NCBI GenBank assembly: GCA_025808875.1
Contig: CP075528.1
Location: forward strand, 2,478,473 to 2,542,472
DNA length: 64,000 nucleotides
Direction of reading: 5' to 3'
Source of the DNA: Enhydrobacter sp.
Lineage (GTDB): Bacteria; Pseudomonadota; Alphaproteobacteria; Reyranellales; Reyranellaceae
In this document: one piece after another, positions 23,170 through 31,536 of the stretch
How positions within the stretch are numbered: the first letter of the stretch is position 1
How the letters are laid out: the number at the start of each line of letters is the position of its first letter
Program-made: the position numbers and the translations under genes
Notes under the pieces: model-generated
What the model saw: only the letters and a program-made list of their open reading frames with translations
What the model was told of the DNA's origin: nothing
The model's database searches: none

Positions 23170-23784
23170 TCAGCGCCAGCGGCGCCGGATCTCGTCGCGA
23201 TGCAGGGCGAGCCATTGCAGGGCGATAACGGCCACCGCGTTGCCGATTTCCCGGCGCTCGATCATGGCCATTGCGTCGACGAAGGGCAGCACCCTGACCA
23301 GAATATTCTCTCCTTCGGTCGGCACGCCGAAGATTCCTCCTGCCCTGGACGTGTCCGTGCGGCCAACGAAGATGTGGCAGGACTCCGACATCGCGCCGGG
23401 GCTCAGCATGACATTGCAGATCGACTCGATTTCGCCGATGTCAAGGCCGGTCTCCTCCTTGGCCTCGCGCTTCACCATCAGCGCGGCTGTCTCACCTTCC
23501 TCGATGATGCCGGCGGCGACTTCCCACTCCCATGGATGCCGGCCCGCAACGTAGGAACCGGCGCGGAACTGCCGGATGAGCACGACCTCGTCGCGCAGCG
23601 GATCGTAGGGCATCACGGCGCCGGCCTGGCCGCGTTCGAACACTTCCCGGCTGATGATGCCGCTCACCCCACCCTGGAAAAGACTGTGCCGGAAGAAGTA
23701 CCGGTTGATGCCGAAGTAACCCCGAAAGGCCACTTCCTGGCGAACCAGTTCGAACGTTTCCTGTGATGGATCTGGATCGGCCAT
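23170..23784 (-). CDS. Nudix hydrolase, probably ADP-ribose pyrophosphatase
   Basis: The gene encodes 204 residues. The Nudix box is intact: GIIEEGETAALMVKREAKEE followed by TGLDIG, matching G-x5-E-x7-RE-U-x-EE-x-G-U. The N-terminal RYFFRHSLFQGGVSGIISRE and VMPYDPLRDEVVLIRQFRAG, and the downstream MLSPGAMSESCHIFVGRTD, fit the NudF/ADP-ribose pyrophosphatase group (proline about 15 residues after the box). The reaction splits ADP-ribose to AMP and ribose 5-phosphate. It is the first gene of the minus-strand series, 61 bases before cysK. Confidence 0.92.
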   Translation of the reverse strand: MADPDPSQETFELVRQEVAFRGYFGINRYFFRHSLFQGGVSGIISREVFERGQAGAVMPYDPLRDEVVLIRQFRAGSYVAGRHPWEWEVAAGIIEEGETAALMVKREAKEETGLDIGEIESICNVMLSPGAMSESCHIFVGRTDTSRAGGIFGVPTEGENILVRVLPFVDAMAMIERREIGNAVAVIALQWLALHRDEIRRRWR

Positions 23785-23916
23785 CGACGCGACTCCTGCG
23801 GCAATGTCGCGCTCGATAGCATCATCTCGGCCGGCCTGCGAGGGCCTCCGGCAGCTGCGCGAGGGCGCCGTTGCAATAGTTGACAGAGAACGTTGGTATC
23901 AACACCATGGTCGTGG

Positions 23917-24378
23917 ATGGCGAAGCCCGAGACGTTGCCGCTGCAGATCACGCACGAAGTCCGTGATGTCTGCCTGTGCTTACATCTCCAGCGGGCGGCG
24001 CGGGTGCTGGCGCGTCGCTATGACGACGCGTTGCGGCCGCTCGGCCTGACAAACGGCCAGTTCTCCCTTCTCATGGCGATCAACCGCGAAAGCGTGCCGA
24101 CTATGGGCGAGGTCGCGGCGTTGTTGGGGGTGGATCGAACGACCCTGACGGCAGCGCTCAAGGCGCTGGAGCGTCGCCGCCTGGTGCGCAGCCTGCAGGA
24201 CCGCGACGACCGTCGCAGCCGGCGGCTTCTGCTGACCGCTGGCGGGCATGCGCTGATGGTTCGGGCGCTGCCGCTTTGGCGCGAGGCTCAGTCGCAGGCC
24301 GAGCGCGCCATGGGCGACCGATCGACGTCCGCGCGACTGCGTGACGACTTGCTGCGGCTCGGCCGGCCAAAGACCTGA
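23917..24378 (+). CDS. MarR-family transcriptional regulator
   Basis: The gene encodes 153 residues from the ATG at 23917; a longer frame begins with a TTG at 23893. The winged helix is clear: GLTNGQFSLLMAINRESVPT, MGEVAALLGVDRTTLTAALK, then the wing SLQDRDDRRSRRLLLTAGG. The first 35 residues are the dimerisation helix (CLCLHLQRAARVLARRYDD). MarR proteins repress nearby genes and are released by small ligands. It is divergent from the Nudix gene and may act on it or on itself; no palindrome is obvious. Confidence 0.88.
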   Translation: MAKPETLPLQITHEVRDVCLCLHLQRAARVLARRYDDALRPLGLTNGQFSLLMAINRESVPTMGEVAALLGVDRTTLTAALKALERRRLVRSLQDRDDRRSRRLLLTAGGHALMVRALPLWREAQSQAERAMGDRSTSARLRDDLLRLGRPKT

Positions 24379-24397
24379 AACGATCTGTCGTCGATGA

Positions 24398-24472
24398 TGG
24401 CTCCGGGGGCCGGATTCGAACCGGCGACCGATCGGTTAACAGCCGATTGCTCTACCGCTGAGCTACCCCGGA
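24398..24472 (-). tRNA. tRNA-Asn (GUU)
   Basis: On the minus strand the acceptor TCCGGGG (from 24472) pairs with CCCCGGA, with discriminator G and encoded CCA (24398-24400). The anticodon loop gives GTT, and the T-arm GGTTCGAATCC is canonical. A cysteine tRNA lies 55 bases upstream on the same strand. Confidence 0.96.
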
Positions 24473-24527
24473 TCAGAAGGCGCGGCTTTGTGGCAGAGCC
24501 GTCGCCTGCACGCAAGGCCGCCGTGTT

Positions 24528-24601
24528 TGGAGGCCTGGGCCGGAATCGAACCGGCATACGCGGATTTGCAGTCCGCTGCATAGCCACTCTGCCACCAGGC
24601 C
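24528..24601 (-). tRNA. tRNA-Cys (GCA)
   Basis: The acceptor GGCCTGG (from 24601) pairs with CCAGGCC, with discriminator T and encoded CCA (24528-24530). The anticodon loop ACTGCAAAT gives GCA, and the T-arm is GGTTCGATTCC. It is probably co-transcribed with tRNA-Asn. Confidence 0.96.
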
Positions 24602-24679
24602 GCCCCGTGAAGGTTCTGGAGCGGCGGTGCTATAGGCATGGCCTCTGAGGCGGGTCAAGCGGGCGGGGCCGGGGCTCCT

Positions 24680-24709
24680 TTGACGCTTTTGCCGGCTCGC
24701 GCATATAAA
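24680..24709 (+). promoter_or_regulatory. Candidate promoter of the pcm-like/tolC/popZ-like operon
   Basis: TTGACG (24680-24685) and TATAAA (24704-24709) are 18 bases apart, giving five of six matches to each sigma-70 box. The ATG of the first gene is 25 bases downstream of the -10 box, so the leader would be short. This is the best promoter-like sequence I noticed in the window. Confidence 0.55.
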
Positions 24710-24734
24710 CGTCGCATCCATTCGGGGTTTCGCA

Positions 24735-25394
24735 ATGACGGATTTCGCGCTCGCCCGCCGCAACATGGTCGATGGCCAGCTTCGACCCAATCGTGTGACC
24801 GATGTTCGCTTGCTCGAAGCCGTGGGCGGGCTGCCGCGCGAGAAGTTCCTGCCTGCCTCGCTGCGGTCGATCGCCTATGCCGACGACGATGTGCCGTTGG
24901 AAAACGGTCGCTTTCTGATGGAACCGATGGTGCTCGCACGACTCATCCAGTACCTGCAGCCACGGGAAACCGACCGGGCGATGGTGGTCGCGTCGGGCAG
25001 AGGGTACGGCGCCGCCCTTCTCGGGCGTCTGGTGAAGTCCGTGGTTGCCGTCGAGAGCGATGAGACGCTGGCGGCTGCCGCGGAACGGGCTTTCAAGGAA
25101 ATGGGCATCGACAACGTGCGGCAGGCGATCGGGCCACTCGAAGGCGGCGCACCGGACGCCGCCCCCTTCGATGTCATCCTGGTCGAGGGCGCGGTGCGGC
25201 AACTCTCTCCCGCGATCGTGAATCAGCTTGCCGAAGGCGGACGCCTGACGACCGTGCAGGCATCCTCCGCCGGAAGGCTCGGTGTCGCCCAACTGACCGT
25301 CAAGGCGGGCGGCGTTTCGTCGAGCCGACCCCTGTTCGATGCGGGCACGCCGGTCCTGCCGGGCTTCTCGCCGCCCGCGCGATTCACGTTCTAG
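24735..25394 (+). CDS. Protein-L-isoaspartate O-methyltransferase-like protein, degenerate
   Basis: The gene encodes 219 residues of the Pcm fold. The start RRNMVDGQLRPNRVTDVRLL and REKFLPASLRSIAYADDDVP are family features. However, where active enzymes have GQTISQP, this protein has NGRFLMEPM, and the SAM-binding motif VLEIGTGSGY appears as MVVASGRGYG. It is therefore doubtful as a methyltransferase. Alphaproteobacteria often have a Pcm-like gene just before tolC, as here, so the protein may have a different role linked to export. It has a good promoter upstream and is followed by tolC after 83 bases. Confidence 0.75.
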   Translation: MTDFALARRNMVDGQLRPNRVTDVRLLEAVGGLPREKFLPASLRSIAYADDDVPLENGRFLMEPMVLARLIQYLQPRETDRAMVVASGRGYGAALLGRLVKSVVAVESDETLAAAAERAFKEMGIDNVRQAIGPLEGGAPDAAPFDVILVEGAVRQLSPAIVNQLAEGGRLTTVQASSAGRLGVAQLTVKAGGVSSSRPLFDAGTPVLPGFSPPARFTF

Positions 25395-25477
25395 ACGCCG
25401 GCGCCGCGTCGAATCGGGGGCTATCACAGCAGGCCTCGCCGATGATACTCTTGCCGCCTGAATATGAGGGTAATTCA

Positions 25478-26875
25478 ATGCGTATCCGGCCGACGTTGAG
25501 GCACGCCTGCGCTGCGACCGTGTGCGTGCTCGTCGTCGCCGCGGGCGGGCCGGGCACGCGCGCGCAAAGCCTGATCGAAAGCCTGTCGGCAACCTACAAC
25601 AGCAATCCCGACCTCCTTGCTGCGCGTGCCGTGCTGCGGCAAACCGACGAAACCCTCGCCCAGGCAGTGGCGAATTGGCGGCCCACCGTCACGCTTGCGA
25701 CCGAGATCAACAAGATCCAGTCGGATTCCCTCGTCCCCAGCCAGGGCCTTGCGCGTTATCAGATCCTCAATGGCCGTACGACGACGTTGCAGGCCACGCA
25801 GCCGATCTTCCGCGGCGGCCGCACCGTGGCCGATACCAAGTCGGCGCGGGCCAACATCCAGGCGCAGCGCGCCCAGCTCGCCAACACGGAGCAGTCGGTC
25901 CTGCTGCAGGCCATCACGACCTATGCCGACCTCGTGCGCGATCTCGGGATCGTCGATGCGCGCCGCAACAACGTCCGCGTGCTCGTGCAGCAGCTCGATG
26001 CCACGCGCGAGCGTTTCCGGGTCGGCGAGTTGACGATTACCGACGTTTCCCAGGCCGAGGCTCGACTGGAGGGCGGCAAGGCCGACCTCGTGCTCGCCGA
26101 GGCGCAGGTCCGCATCGACGAGGCGGCATTTCAGCGCGTCACCGGCCAGCGCGCGGTGCGGATTGGCGAGTTACCGTTGATCGGCGCCCTGCCGACCAGC
26201 GAAGAGGAGAGCGTTGCGCTGGCGATGGATGCGGCGCCGAGTGCCGTTAGCGCGCAGTACCGCATCTCGTCGGCCAGCTATGGCGTGAACAGTGCGGTCG
26301 GCGCGCTGCTGCCGCAGGTCAACCTGATCGGCTATATGCAGTATCAGCAGGATCTGCAGATCATCGGCGATCAGTACTATCAGTATGGCGTGCGGCTGCA
26401 GGCTACCGTGCCGATCTACCAGAACGGCAGCGAATGGTCGCGCGTGCGCCAGGCCAAGGAGCTCGTCGGACAGCGGCGCAGCGAACTCGACAGCGCCCGG
26501 CGCCAGTCGGCCGAAGCCGTCATCAGGTCGTGGCGCCAACTCGATTCGGCGCGCTCGCGGGTCACCTCCTTCCAGGCCCAGGTGCGGGCCAACGAAGTGG
26601 CCCTGAATGGCGTGCGCCAGGAGGCGCTCGTGGGATCGCGCACCACACTCGACGTCCTGAACGCCGAGCAGGAGTTGCTGAATTCGCAGGTCAATCTGAT
26701 TTCGGCCAGACGCGACGTTCAGGTGAACTATTACGGCGTCTTGTCGGGGATCGGTCGCCTGACCGCCCGCACGCTCGGCCTGCCGGTCGAATACTACGAT
26801 GAGGAGAAATACTACAACGAGGTCGGGTCTCGCTGGATCGGCTGGGGAAGCAGCGACTCGGGAGGCAAGAAATGA
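25478..26875 (+). CDS. tolC: TolC-family outer membrane channel
   Basis: The gene encodes 465 residues. I chose the ATG at 25478 because GAGG lies eight bases upstream and the product then starts with a signal peptide (RIRPTLRHACAATVCVLVVA, cleaved near ARA-Q). An earlier ATG at 25442 is less likely. The mature protein starts SLIESLSATYNSNPDLLAAR and has the internal repeat of OEP proteins: helices with LANTEQSVLLQAITTYADLV and RQEALVGSRTTLDVLNAEQE. It forms a trimeric tunnel for type I secretion and RND efflux pumps. Its stop overlaps the popZ-like start (ATGA). Confidence 0.95.
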   Translation: MRIRPTLRHACAATVCVLVVAAGGPGTRAQSLIESLSATYNSNPDLLAARAVLRQTDETLAQAVANWRPTVTLATEINKIQSDSLVPSQGLARYQILNGRTTTLQATQPIFRGGRTVADTKSARANIQAQRAQLANTEQSVLLQAITTYADLVRDLGIVDARRNNVRVLVQQLDATRERFRVGELTITDVSQAEARLEGGKADLVLAEAQVRIDEAAFQRVTGQRAVRIGELPLIGALPTSEEESVALAMDAAPSAVSAQYRISSASYGVNSAVGALLPQVNLIGYMQYQQDLQIIGDQYYQYGVRLQATVPIYQNGSEWSRVRQAKELVGQRRSELDSARRQSAEAVIRSWRQLDSARSRVTSFQAQVRANEVALNGVRQEALVGSRTTLDVLNAEQELLNSQVNLISARRDVQVNYYGVLSGIGRLTARTLGLPVEYYDEEKYYNEVGSRWIGWGSSDSGGKK

Positions 26876-27519
26876 GCGACACCAAGGGCACGAACAGCGA
26901 TCCGTCGATGGACGACATCCTGTCGTCGATTCGCAAGATCATCTCGGACGACGAGGCACGTACCCAGGCCGGGGGCAGGGTGACTGCTGCCGCAGAGCCG
27001 CCATCGCCGGCTGCGAACGAGCCCAGGCCACTGGCCGTCGGTCGTGTCGGCACGTCGTCGCGCGACGACATCCTGCTGCTCACCGACCTCATCGAGGAGC
27101 CGAAAGCAGGCGACGAACCCGGACAGCCGACGACGTCGCTGCCTTTGCCGCCGATCGATAGCAGGCCTGCCGAGCCTTCTCCCGAACCTGTCCCTGTACC
27201 GATCGCCGCGGCGGCGCCGTCGGCCGCCCCGGCGAATTTCGCGGCGTCTGCTTCCTCGGCCGATCAGCCGCTCGTCGAGTCGAGCGTCGCCGGGGCCACC
27301 AGCTCGGCTTTCGACAGGTTGAGCCAGGCCATCCAGGAGAACGTCATGCCGCCATCGGTCACCGAGCCGGGCCCCGCGCTGGGTGCCGACGGCAAGACCA
27401 TCGAAGATCTGGTCAAGGAGATGCTCCGGCCGATGCTCAAGGATTGGCTGGACAGGAACCTGCCCGCCATCGTCGAGCGCTCGGTCGAACGCGAGATCGC
27501 GCGGCTGACACGCCGCTGA
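26872..27519 (+). CDS. PopZ-like DUF2497 protein
   Basis: The gene encodes 215 residues. The N-terminus has PSMDDILSSIRKIISDDEA, the conserved first block. The middle (about 60-130) is proline-, alanine- and acid-rich and probably disordered. The C-terminus has KTIEDLVKEMLRPMLKDWLD and ends IVERSVEREIARLTRR, the conserved helices of DUF2497. This is the layout of PopZ, the polar organising protein that holds the ParB/centromere complex at the cell pole in Caulobacter. The order tolC-popZ-valS is usual in alphaproteobacteria. A terminator follows. Confidence 0.88.
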   Translation: MSDTKGTNSDPSMDDILSSIRKIISDDEARTQAGGRVTAAAEPPSPAANEPRPLAVGRVGTSSRDDILLLTDLIEEPKAGDEPGQPTTSLPLPPIDSRPAEPSPEPVPVPIAAAAPSAAPANFAASASSADQPLVESSVAGATSSAFDRLSQAIQENVMPPSVTEPGPALGADGKTIEDLVKEMLRPMLKDWLDRNLPAIVERSVEREIARLTRR

Positions 27520-27542
27520 TTCAAGGCCCCCTGAAGCTTCAC

Positions 27543-27570
27543 ACGCCACGGGGCTTCCCGTGGCGTTTTT
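27543..27570 (+). terminator. Rho-independent terminator between popZ-like gene and valS
   Basis: ACGCCACGGG (27543-27552), the loop GCTT and CCCGTGGCGT (27557-27566) form a perfect 10-bp stem followed by five T. It lies 23 bases after the popZ-like stop and ends 16 bases before the valS ATG, so valS may depend on readthrough or on another promoter. Confidence 0.9.
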
Positions 27571-27586
27571 CGTCATAAGGCAAGAG

Positions 27587-30268
27587 ATGCTCGACAAGAC
27601 CTACGACCCCAAGGAGATCGAAGCCCGCCGCTATCCCGAGTGGGAAGATGCCGGCGCCTTCCGTGCCCAACCGGACTCGGCCAAGCCGCCTTACTGCATC
27701 GTCATTCCACCGCCCAATGTCACCGGCAGCCTGCACATGGGCCATGCGCTCGACAACACGCTGCAGGACGTGCTGATCCGCTGGCGTCGCATGAAGGGTG
27801 ACGACGCGCTGTGGCAACCTGGCACCGATCATGCCGGCATCGCCACCCAGATGGTCGTGGTGCGCAACCTCGAGCAGGAGGGCATCGGCCTTGCGGTCGA
27901 GGGGGCTGCCGACGGCGACGCCAACAAGAAGCTGCTGAATCGACAGGAGTTCCTCGCCAGGGTCTGGGAATGGAAGGCCTATTCGGGTGGCACCATCACC
28001 GGGCAGTTGCGGCGACTCGGCGCGTCATGCGACTGGAGTCGCGAGCGGTTCACCATGGACGACGGCCTGTCGGCGGCGGTGGTCAGGGTGTTCGTCGATC
28101 TCTACAGGGCCGGTCTGATCTACAAGGACAATCGCCTCGTCAATTGGGATCCCAAGATGCTGACAGCGATCTCCGACCTCGAGGTCGAGTCGCGCGAGGT
28201 AAAGGGCCATCTCTGGTATTTCAGGTATCCGATCGAGGGCAGCGACGAGCACATCGTGGTCGCCACGACTCGGCCCGAGACCATGCTGGGCGACACCGGC
28301 GTGGCGGTGCACCCCGACGACCCCAAATGGAAGCGGCTGATCGGCAGGCACGCCGTCCTGCCGCTGGTCGGCCGGCGCATCCCGATCGTGGCCGACGAAT
28401 ACTCCGACCCGGAGAAGGGGTCGGGCGCGGTGAAGATAACGCCGGCACACGATTTCAACGACTTCGAAGTCGGCCGGCGCCACAAGCTCGAGGCGATCTC
28501 GATCTTCGACAAGTTCGCGCGGCTCAACGACAAGGCGCCGGAGAAGTATCGCGGCCTCGACCGCTTCGAGGCGCGCAAGCAGGTCGTGGCCGACATGGAG
28601 GCAGCGGGCCTGGTCGAGAAGATCGAGCCCCACACGCATGCCGTGCCGTACGGCGATCGTGGCGGCGTGCCGGTCGAGCCGTTCCTGACCGAGCAATGGT
28701 ACGCCGACGCCCGGACGTTGGCACAGGAACCGATCGCTGCGGTGCGGGACGGACGTGTCACGTTCGTGCCCGAACGCGGCCGTGACGACTTCTTCCGATG
28801 GATGGAGAACATCGAACCCTGGTGCATCTCGCGCCAGCTCTGGTGGGGCCATCAGATTCCGGCCTGGTACGGACCTGACCGCAAGGTCTTCGTCGCGCCG
28901 ACGGAGGGCGAGGCCAGGGCCGAGGCCCGCGCCCACTACGGCAAGGACGTGCCGTTGCAGCGCGATCCCGACGTGCTCGACACCTGGTTCAGCTCGGCGC
29001 TGTGGCCGTTCTCGACGCTGGGATGGCCTGAGCGGACGAAGGAGCTGGCGCGGTACTATCCGACGAGCGTTCTCGTCACCGGCTGGGACATCCTGTTCTT
29101 CTGGGTCGCCCGCATGATGATGATGGGCATGCACTTCATGAAGGATGTGCCCTTCCGCACCGTCTACCTGCATGGGCTGGTGACGGACGAGAAGGGCCAG
29201 AAGATGTCCAAGTCGAAGGGCAACATCATCGACCCGCTCGAACTGATCGACAAGTACGGCGCCGACGCGCTGCGCTTCACCATGGCCTCGATGGCGGCCA
29301 ACAACGCAGGCCGCCTGCGGCTGTCGACGCAGCGCGTCGAGGGATCGCGCAATTTCGCAACCAAGTTCTGGAACGCCACGCGTTTCGCGCAAATGAATGG
29401 CGCCACGCTGTCCGGGGGATTCGATGCCACCGGAGCGCGGCTCACCGTCAACAAATGGATACTGGGTGAGCTGTCGCGCGCCAACGCCGCTGTCGACGAG
29501 GCGCTGGCTGAATTCCGCCTGAACGACGCGGCGACGGCGCTGTACGAGTTCGTCTGGGGTACGGTCTGCGACTGGTATGTCGAACTCACCAAGCCGGTCC
29601 TGCAGGGCGAGGACGGGCCGGCCAAGGAAGAGACGCGCGCCGTGACCGCCTTCGTGCTGCGCGAGACGGCCAAGCTCCTGCATCCGGTGATGCCATTCAT
29701 CACCGAGGAAATCTGGGACCAGCTCGGCCATCGCGCCGAGCACGGGGCATTGATCGGCCAGCCCTGGCCGTCGCCGCTGCCGAAGGACGAAGCGGCGGAC
29801 GCCGAGATGAACTGGCTGGTCCGTGTGATTTCGGACATCCGTTCTGCACGCTCGGAGCTGAACGTGCCGGCAGGCGCCAAGCTCAGGCTGCTGGTCGTCG
29901 GTGCGAGCGCGGCCACGAAGAAGCGCCTGGAAACGCATCGCGCAGCCATCGAGCGCCTGGCCCGCGTGGAGGGTGTCGACCCGTCGGCGGCAGCGGTCCC
30001 CAAGAGCTCGCTGCAGATCGTGGTCGGCGAGGCGACCTACGCGCTGCCGGTCGGCGACGTGATCGATCTCAAGGCCGAGAGCGGCCGGCTCCAGAAGGAG
30101 ATGAGGAAGCTCGCGGACGAGGTCGTCAAGATCGATGCCAAGCTCGGAAACGCCAACTTCGTCGCGCGCGCGCCGGAGGACGTCGTCGAGGAGCAGCGCG
30201 AACGGCGCCTGCAGGCGGAGGAGACGCGCAAGCGCCTCGCCAGGGCGCTCGAGCAACTGGACGCATGA
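27587..30268 (+). CDS. valS: Valyl-tRNA synthetase
   Basis: The gene encodes 893 residues from the ATG at 27587; the longer in-frame start at 27560 would put coding sequence through the terminator. The enzyme charges tRNA(Val) with valine. Class I signatures are PPPNVTGSLHMGHALDNTLQ (HIGH) and DEKGQKMSKSKGNIIDP (KMSKS). The editing domain contains VVATTRPETMLGDTGVAVHP, and the anticodon-binding domain and C-terminal coiled coil (LQKEMRKLADEVVKIDAKLG) are present. Length is normal for a bacterial ValRS. Its stop overlaps the next gene by four bases. Confidence 0.97.
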   Translation: MLDKTYDPKEIEARRYPEWEDAGAFRAQPDSAKPPYCIVIPPPNVTGSLHMGHALDNTLQDVLIRWRRMKGDDALWQPGTDHAGIATQMVVVRNLEQEGIGLAVEGAADGDANKKLLNRQEFLARVWEWKAYSGGTITGQLRRLGASCDWSRERFTMDDGLSAAVVRVFVDLYRAGLIYKDNRLVNWDPKMLTAISDLEVESREVKGHLWYFRYPIEGSDEHIVVATTRPETMLGDTGVAVHPDDPKWKRLIGRHAVLPLVGRRIPIVADEYSDPEKGSGAVKITPAHDFNDFEVGRRHKLEAISIFDKFARLNDKAPEKYRGLDRFEARKQVVADMEAAGLVEKIEPHTHAVPYGDRGGVPVEPFLTEQWYADARTLAQEPIAAVRDGRVTFVPERGRDDFFRWMENIEPWCISRQLWWGHQIPAWYGPDRKVFVAPTEGEARAEARAHYGKDVPLQRDPDVLDTWFSSALWPFSTLGWPERTKELARYYPTSVLVTGWDILFFWVARMMMMGMHFMKDVPFRTVYLHGLVTDEKGQKMSKSKGNIIDPLELIDKYGADALRFTMASMAANNAGRLRLSTQRVEGSRNFATKFWNATRFAQMNGATLSGGFDATGARLTVNKWILGELSRANAAVDEALAEFRLNDAATALYEFVWGTVCDWYVELTKPVLQGEDGPAKEETRAVTAFVLRETAKLLHPVMPFITEEIWDQLGHRAEHGALIGQPWPSPLPKDEAADAEMNWLVRVISDIRSARSELNVPAGAKLRLLVVGASAATKKRLETHRAAIERLARVEGVDPSAAAVPKSSLQIVVGEATYALPVGDVIDLKAESGRLQKEMRKLADEVVKIDAKLGNANFVARAPEDVVEEQRERRLQAEETRKRLARALEQLDA

Positions 30269-30726
30269 TCGTCCTGCGCACCGTCGCGGCCTGCGACGGC
30301 GACGCGCTTCACGCGATCTTCAGCCAGCCGGGCGTAAAACGTTACCTGTTCGACGATGAAGCGCCGACGCGCGAGCAGACGCGCGCCATCGTCGAGGTGG
30401 CCCGAAAGGATGTCGCCTGGGCGATCGTGGAGGAGGCAAGCGTGATCGGCTTTGTCGCGCTGCGCCGGAAGGATGGCACCCGGGAGCTGGTCGTCGCCAT
30501 CGACGAGCGGCTGTGGGGGAGGGGTGTCGGCTACGAGGCGGCGCAGGCGGCGTTGCGCCATGGCTTCGAGGTCCTGAAGCTCGACCGCATCCTGGCCGGC
30601 GTCGACCTGCCGAACGAGCGGTCGCATCGGCTGATGCTGCGCCTCGGCTTCGTCGCCGTCGGCGAGGAGGATGGGCCGAAGTACCGCCTCAGGAACTACG
30701 AAGCCTTGCGCAGATCGGGAACGTAG
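30265..30726 (+). CDS. GNAT-family N-acetyltransferase
   Basis: The gene encodes 153 residues. The acetyl-CoA loop is IDERLWGRGVGYEAAQAALR, followed by LDRILAGVDLPNERSHRLML and GFVAVGEEDGPKY. The sequence resembles the RimJ/RimL group that acetylates N-termini or small amines, but the substrate is not known. It overlaps the valS stop (ATGA), so it is probably translated from the same mRNA. Its last 31 bases overlap the tail of the convergent PhyH remnant. Confidence 0.87.
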   Translation: MIVLRTVAACDGDALHAIFSQPGVKRYLFDDEAPTREQTRAIVEVARKDVAWAIVEEASVIGFVALRRKDGTRELVVAIDERLWGRGVGYEAAQAALRHGFEVLKLDRILAGVDLPNERSHRLMLRLGFVAVGEEDGPKYRLRNYEALRRSGT

Positions 30727-31529
30727 GGCCGCGACGCGAAGTGCTCCTGATTGTCGCCGCGCGCGAAACGCAGCCCGGCGCGCAGGATCGCCGCATCGTC
30801 GACGACGTCGAGCGGGACGTAGTAGCGATCGTCGTCGCGGACGAAGGTGTCGTTGTCGACCCGGTTGTAGCAGATCAGCAAGGTCCAGCGCCGACTTGCG
30901 GAGCGGTTGGCATCGGAGCGGTGGATCGCGTTGCAGTGGAAGATCAGGGCATCACCCGCTTTCAGTTCACAGTATTCGATCGGGCATTTGTCGAGGATGA
31001 AGGGCATGCGCTTGGGGTCGACTTCGTTCTGGGTCGGCGACAGCGGCGTGTGGTCGATGCGGCCGAGCTTGTGAGACCCTGTCGCGATCTGCAGGCAGCC
31101 GTTCTCCCTGGTCGCGTCGTCGAGGGCGATCATCACCGACAGGAGATCGGGCCGCAGGCAGCCATTGTAGTACCAGTAGCCATAGTCCTAGTGCCATTCC
31201 CAGGCGCCACCGACCTCCGGCTCCTTGGCCGTCAGCTTCGACTGATAGTGATACACCGGACCGCCGAGCAGCGCAGCGGACGTGTCGACCATGCGGCGGC
31301 ACCGCGCGGCAAGCCCATAGACGCTGTCTCCCGCGCGATTCCACAAGGCGATGCGCGTCGAGCGACCTTCGCCGTCGCGGCGGTCGAGAATCGAGGAACG
31401 GACGGCGGGGTCCTTCTCCATTGCCTCGGCCAGCAGCCTCACCTCGTCGGCCGAGAACAGGCCGCGGGCATAGGTGAATCCCTTTTCGTCGAACTCGGCC
31501 GCTTGGGCGGCGCTCAGCACATTGGGCAT
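30696..31529 (-). pseudogene. Phytanoyl-CoA dioxygenase family gene with in-frame amber codon
   Basis: Starting at the ATG 31529, with GAGG upstream, the frame reads NVLSAAQAAEFDEKGFTYAR and on to GGAWEWH, where TAG at 31188-31190 interrupts codon 114. The same frame then continues without any shift as DYGYWYYNGCLRPDLLSVMI to the stop at 30696. PhyH enzymes have H-Q-D-Y-G-Y-W here, with His and Asp binding the catalytic iron. One base change (CAG to TAG) explains the break. The third ligand region FHCNAIHRSDANRS is intact. The gene is probably dead, unless the codon is a sequencing error, is suppressed, or translation restarts at 31136. The family uses 2-oxoglutarate to hydroxylate lipid-like substrates, which fits the CoA genes upstream. 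Confidence 0.88.
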
Positions 31530-31536
31530 GGTTTCC

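Noticed and set aside
24394..24648. Plus-strand frame over the Asn and Cys tRNAs (GAGFEPATDRLTADCSTAELP)
   Set aside because: It covers two good tRNA genes on the other strand and has the same false-protein pattern.
28025..30256. 743-codon minus-strand frame
   Set aside because: It is the antisense shadow of valS, rich in His, Arg and Asp, with no motif.
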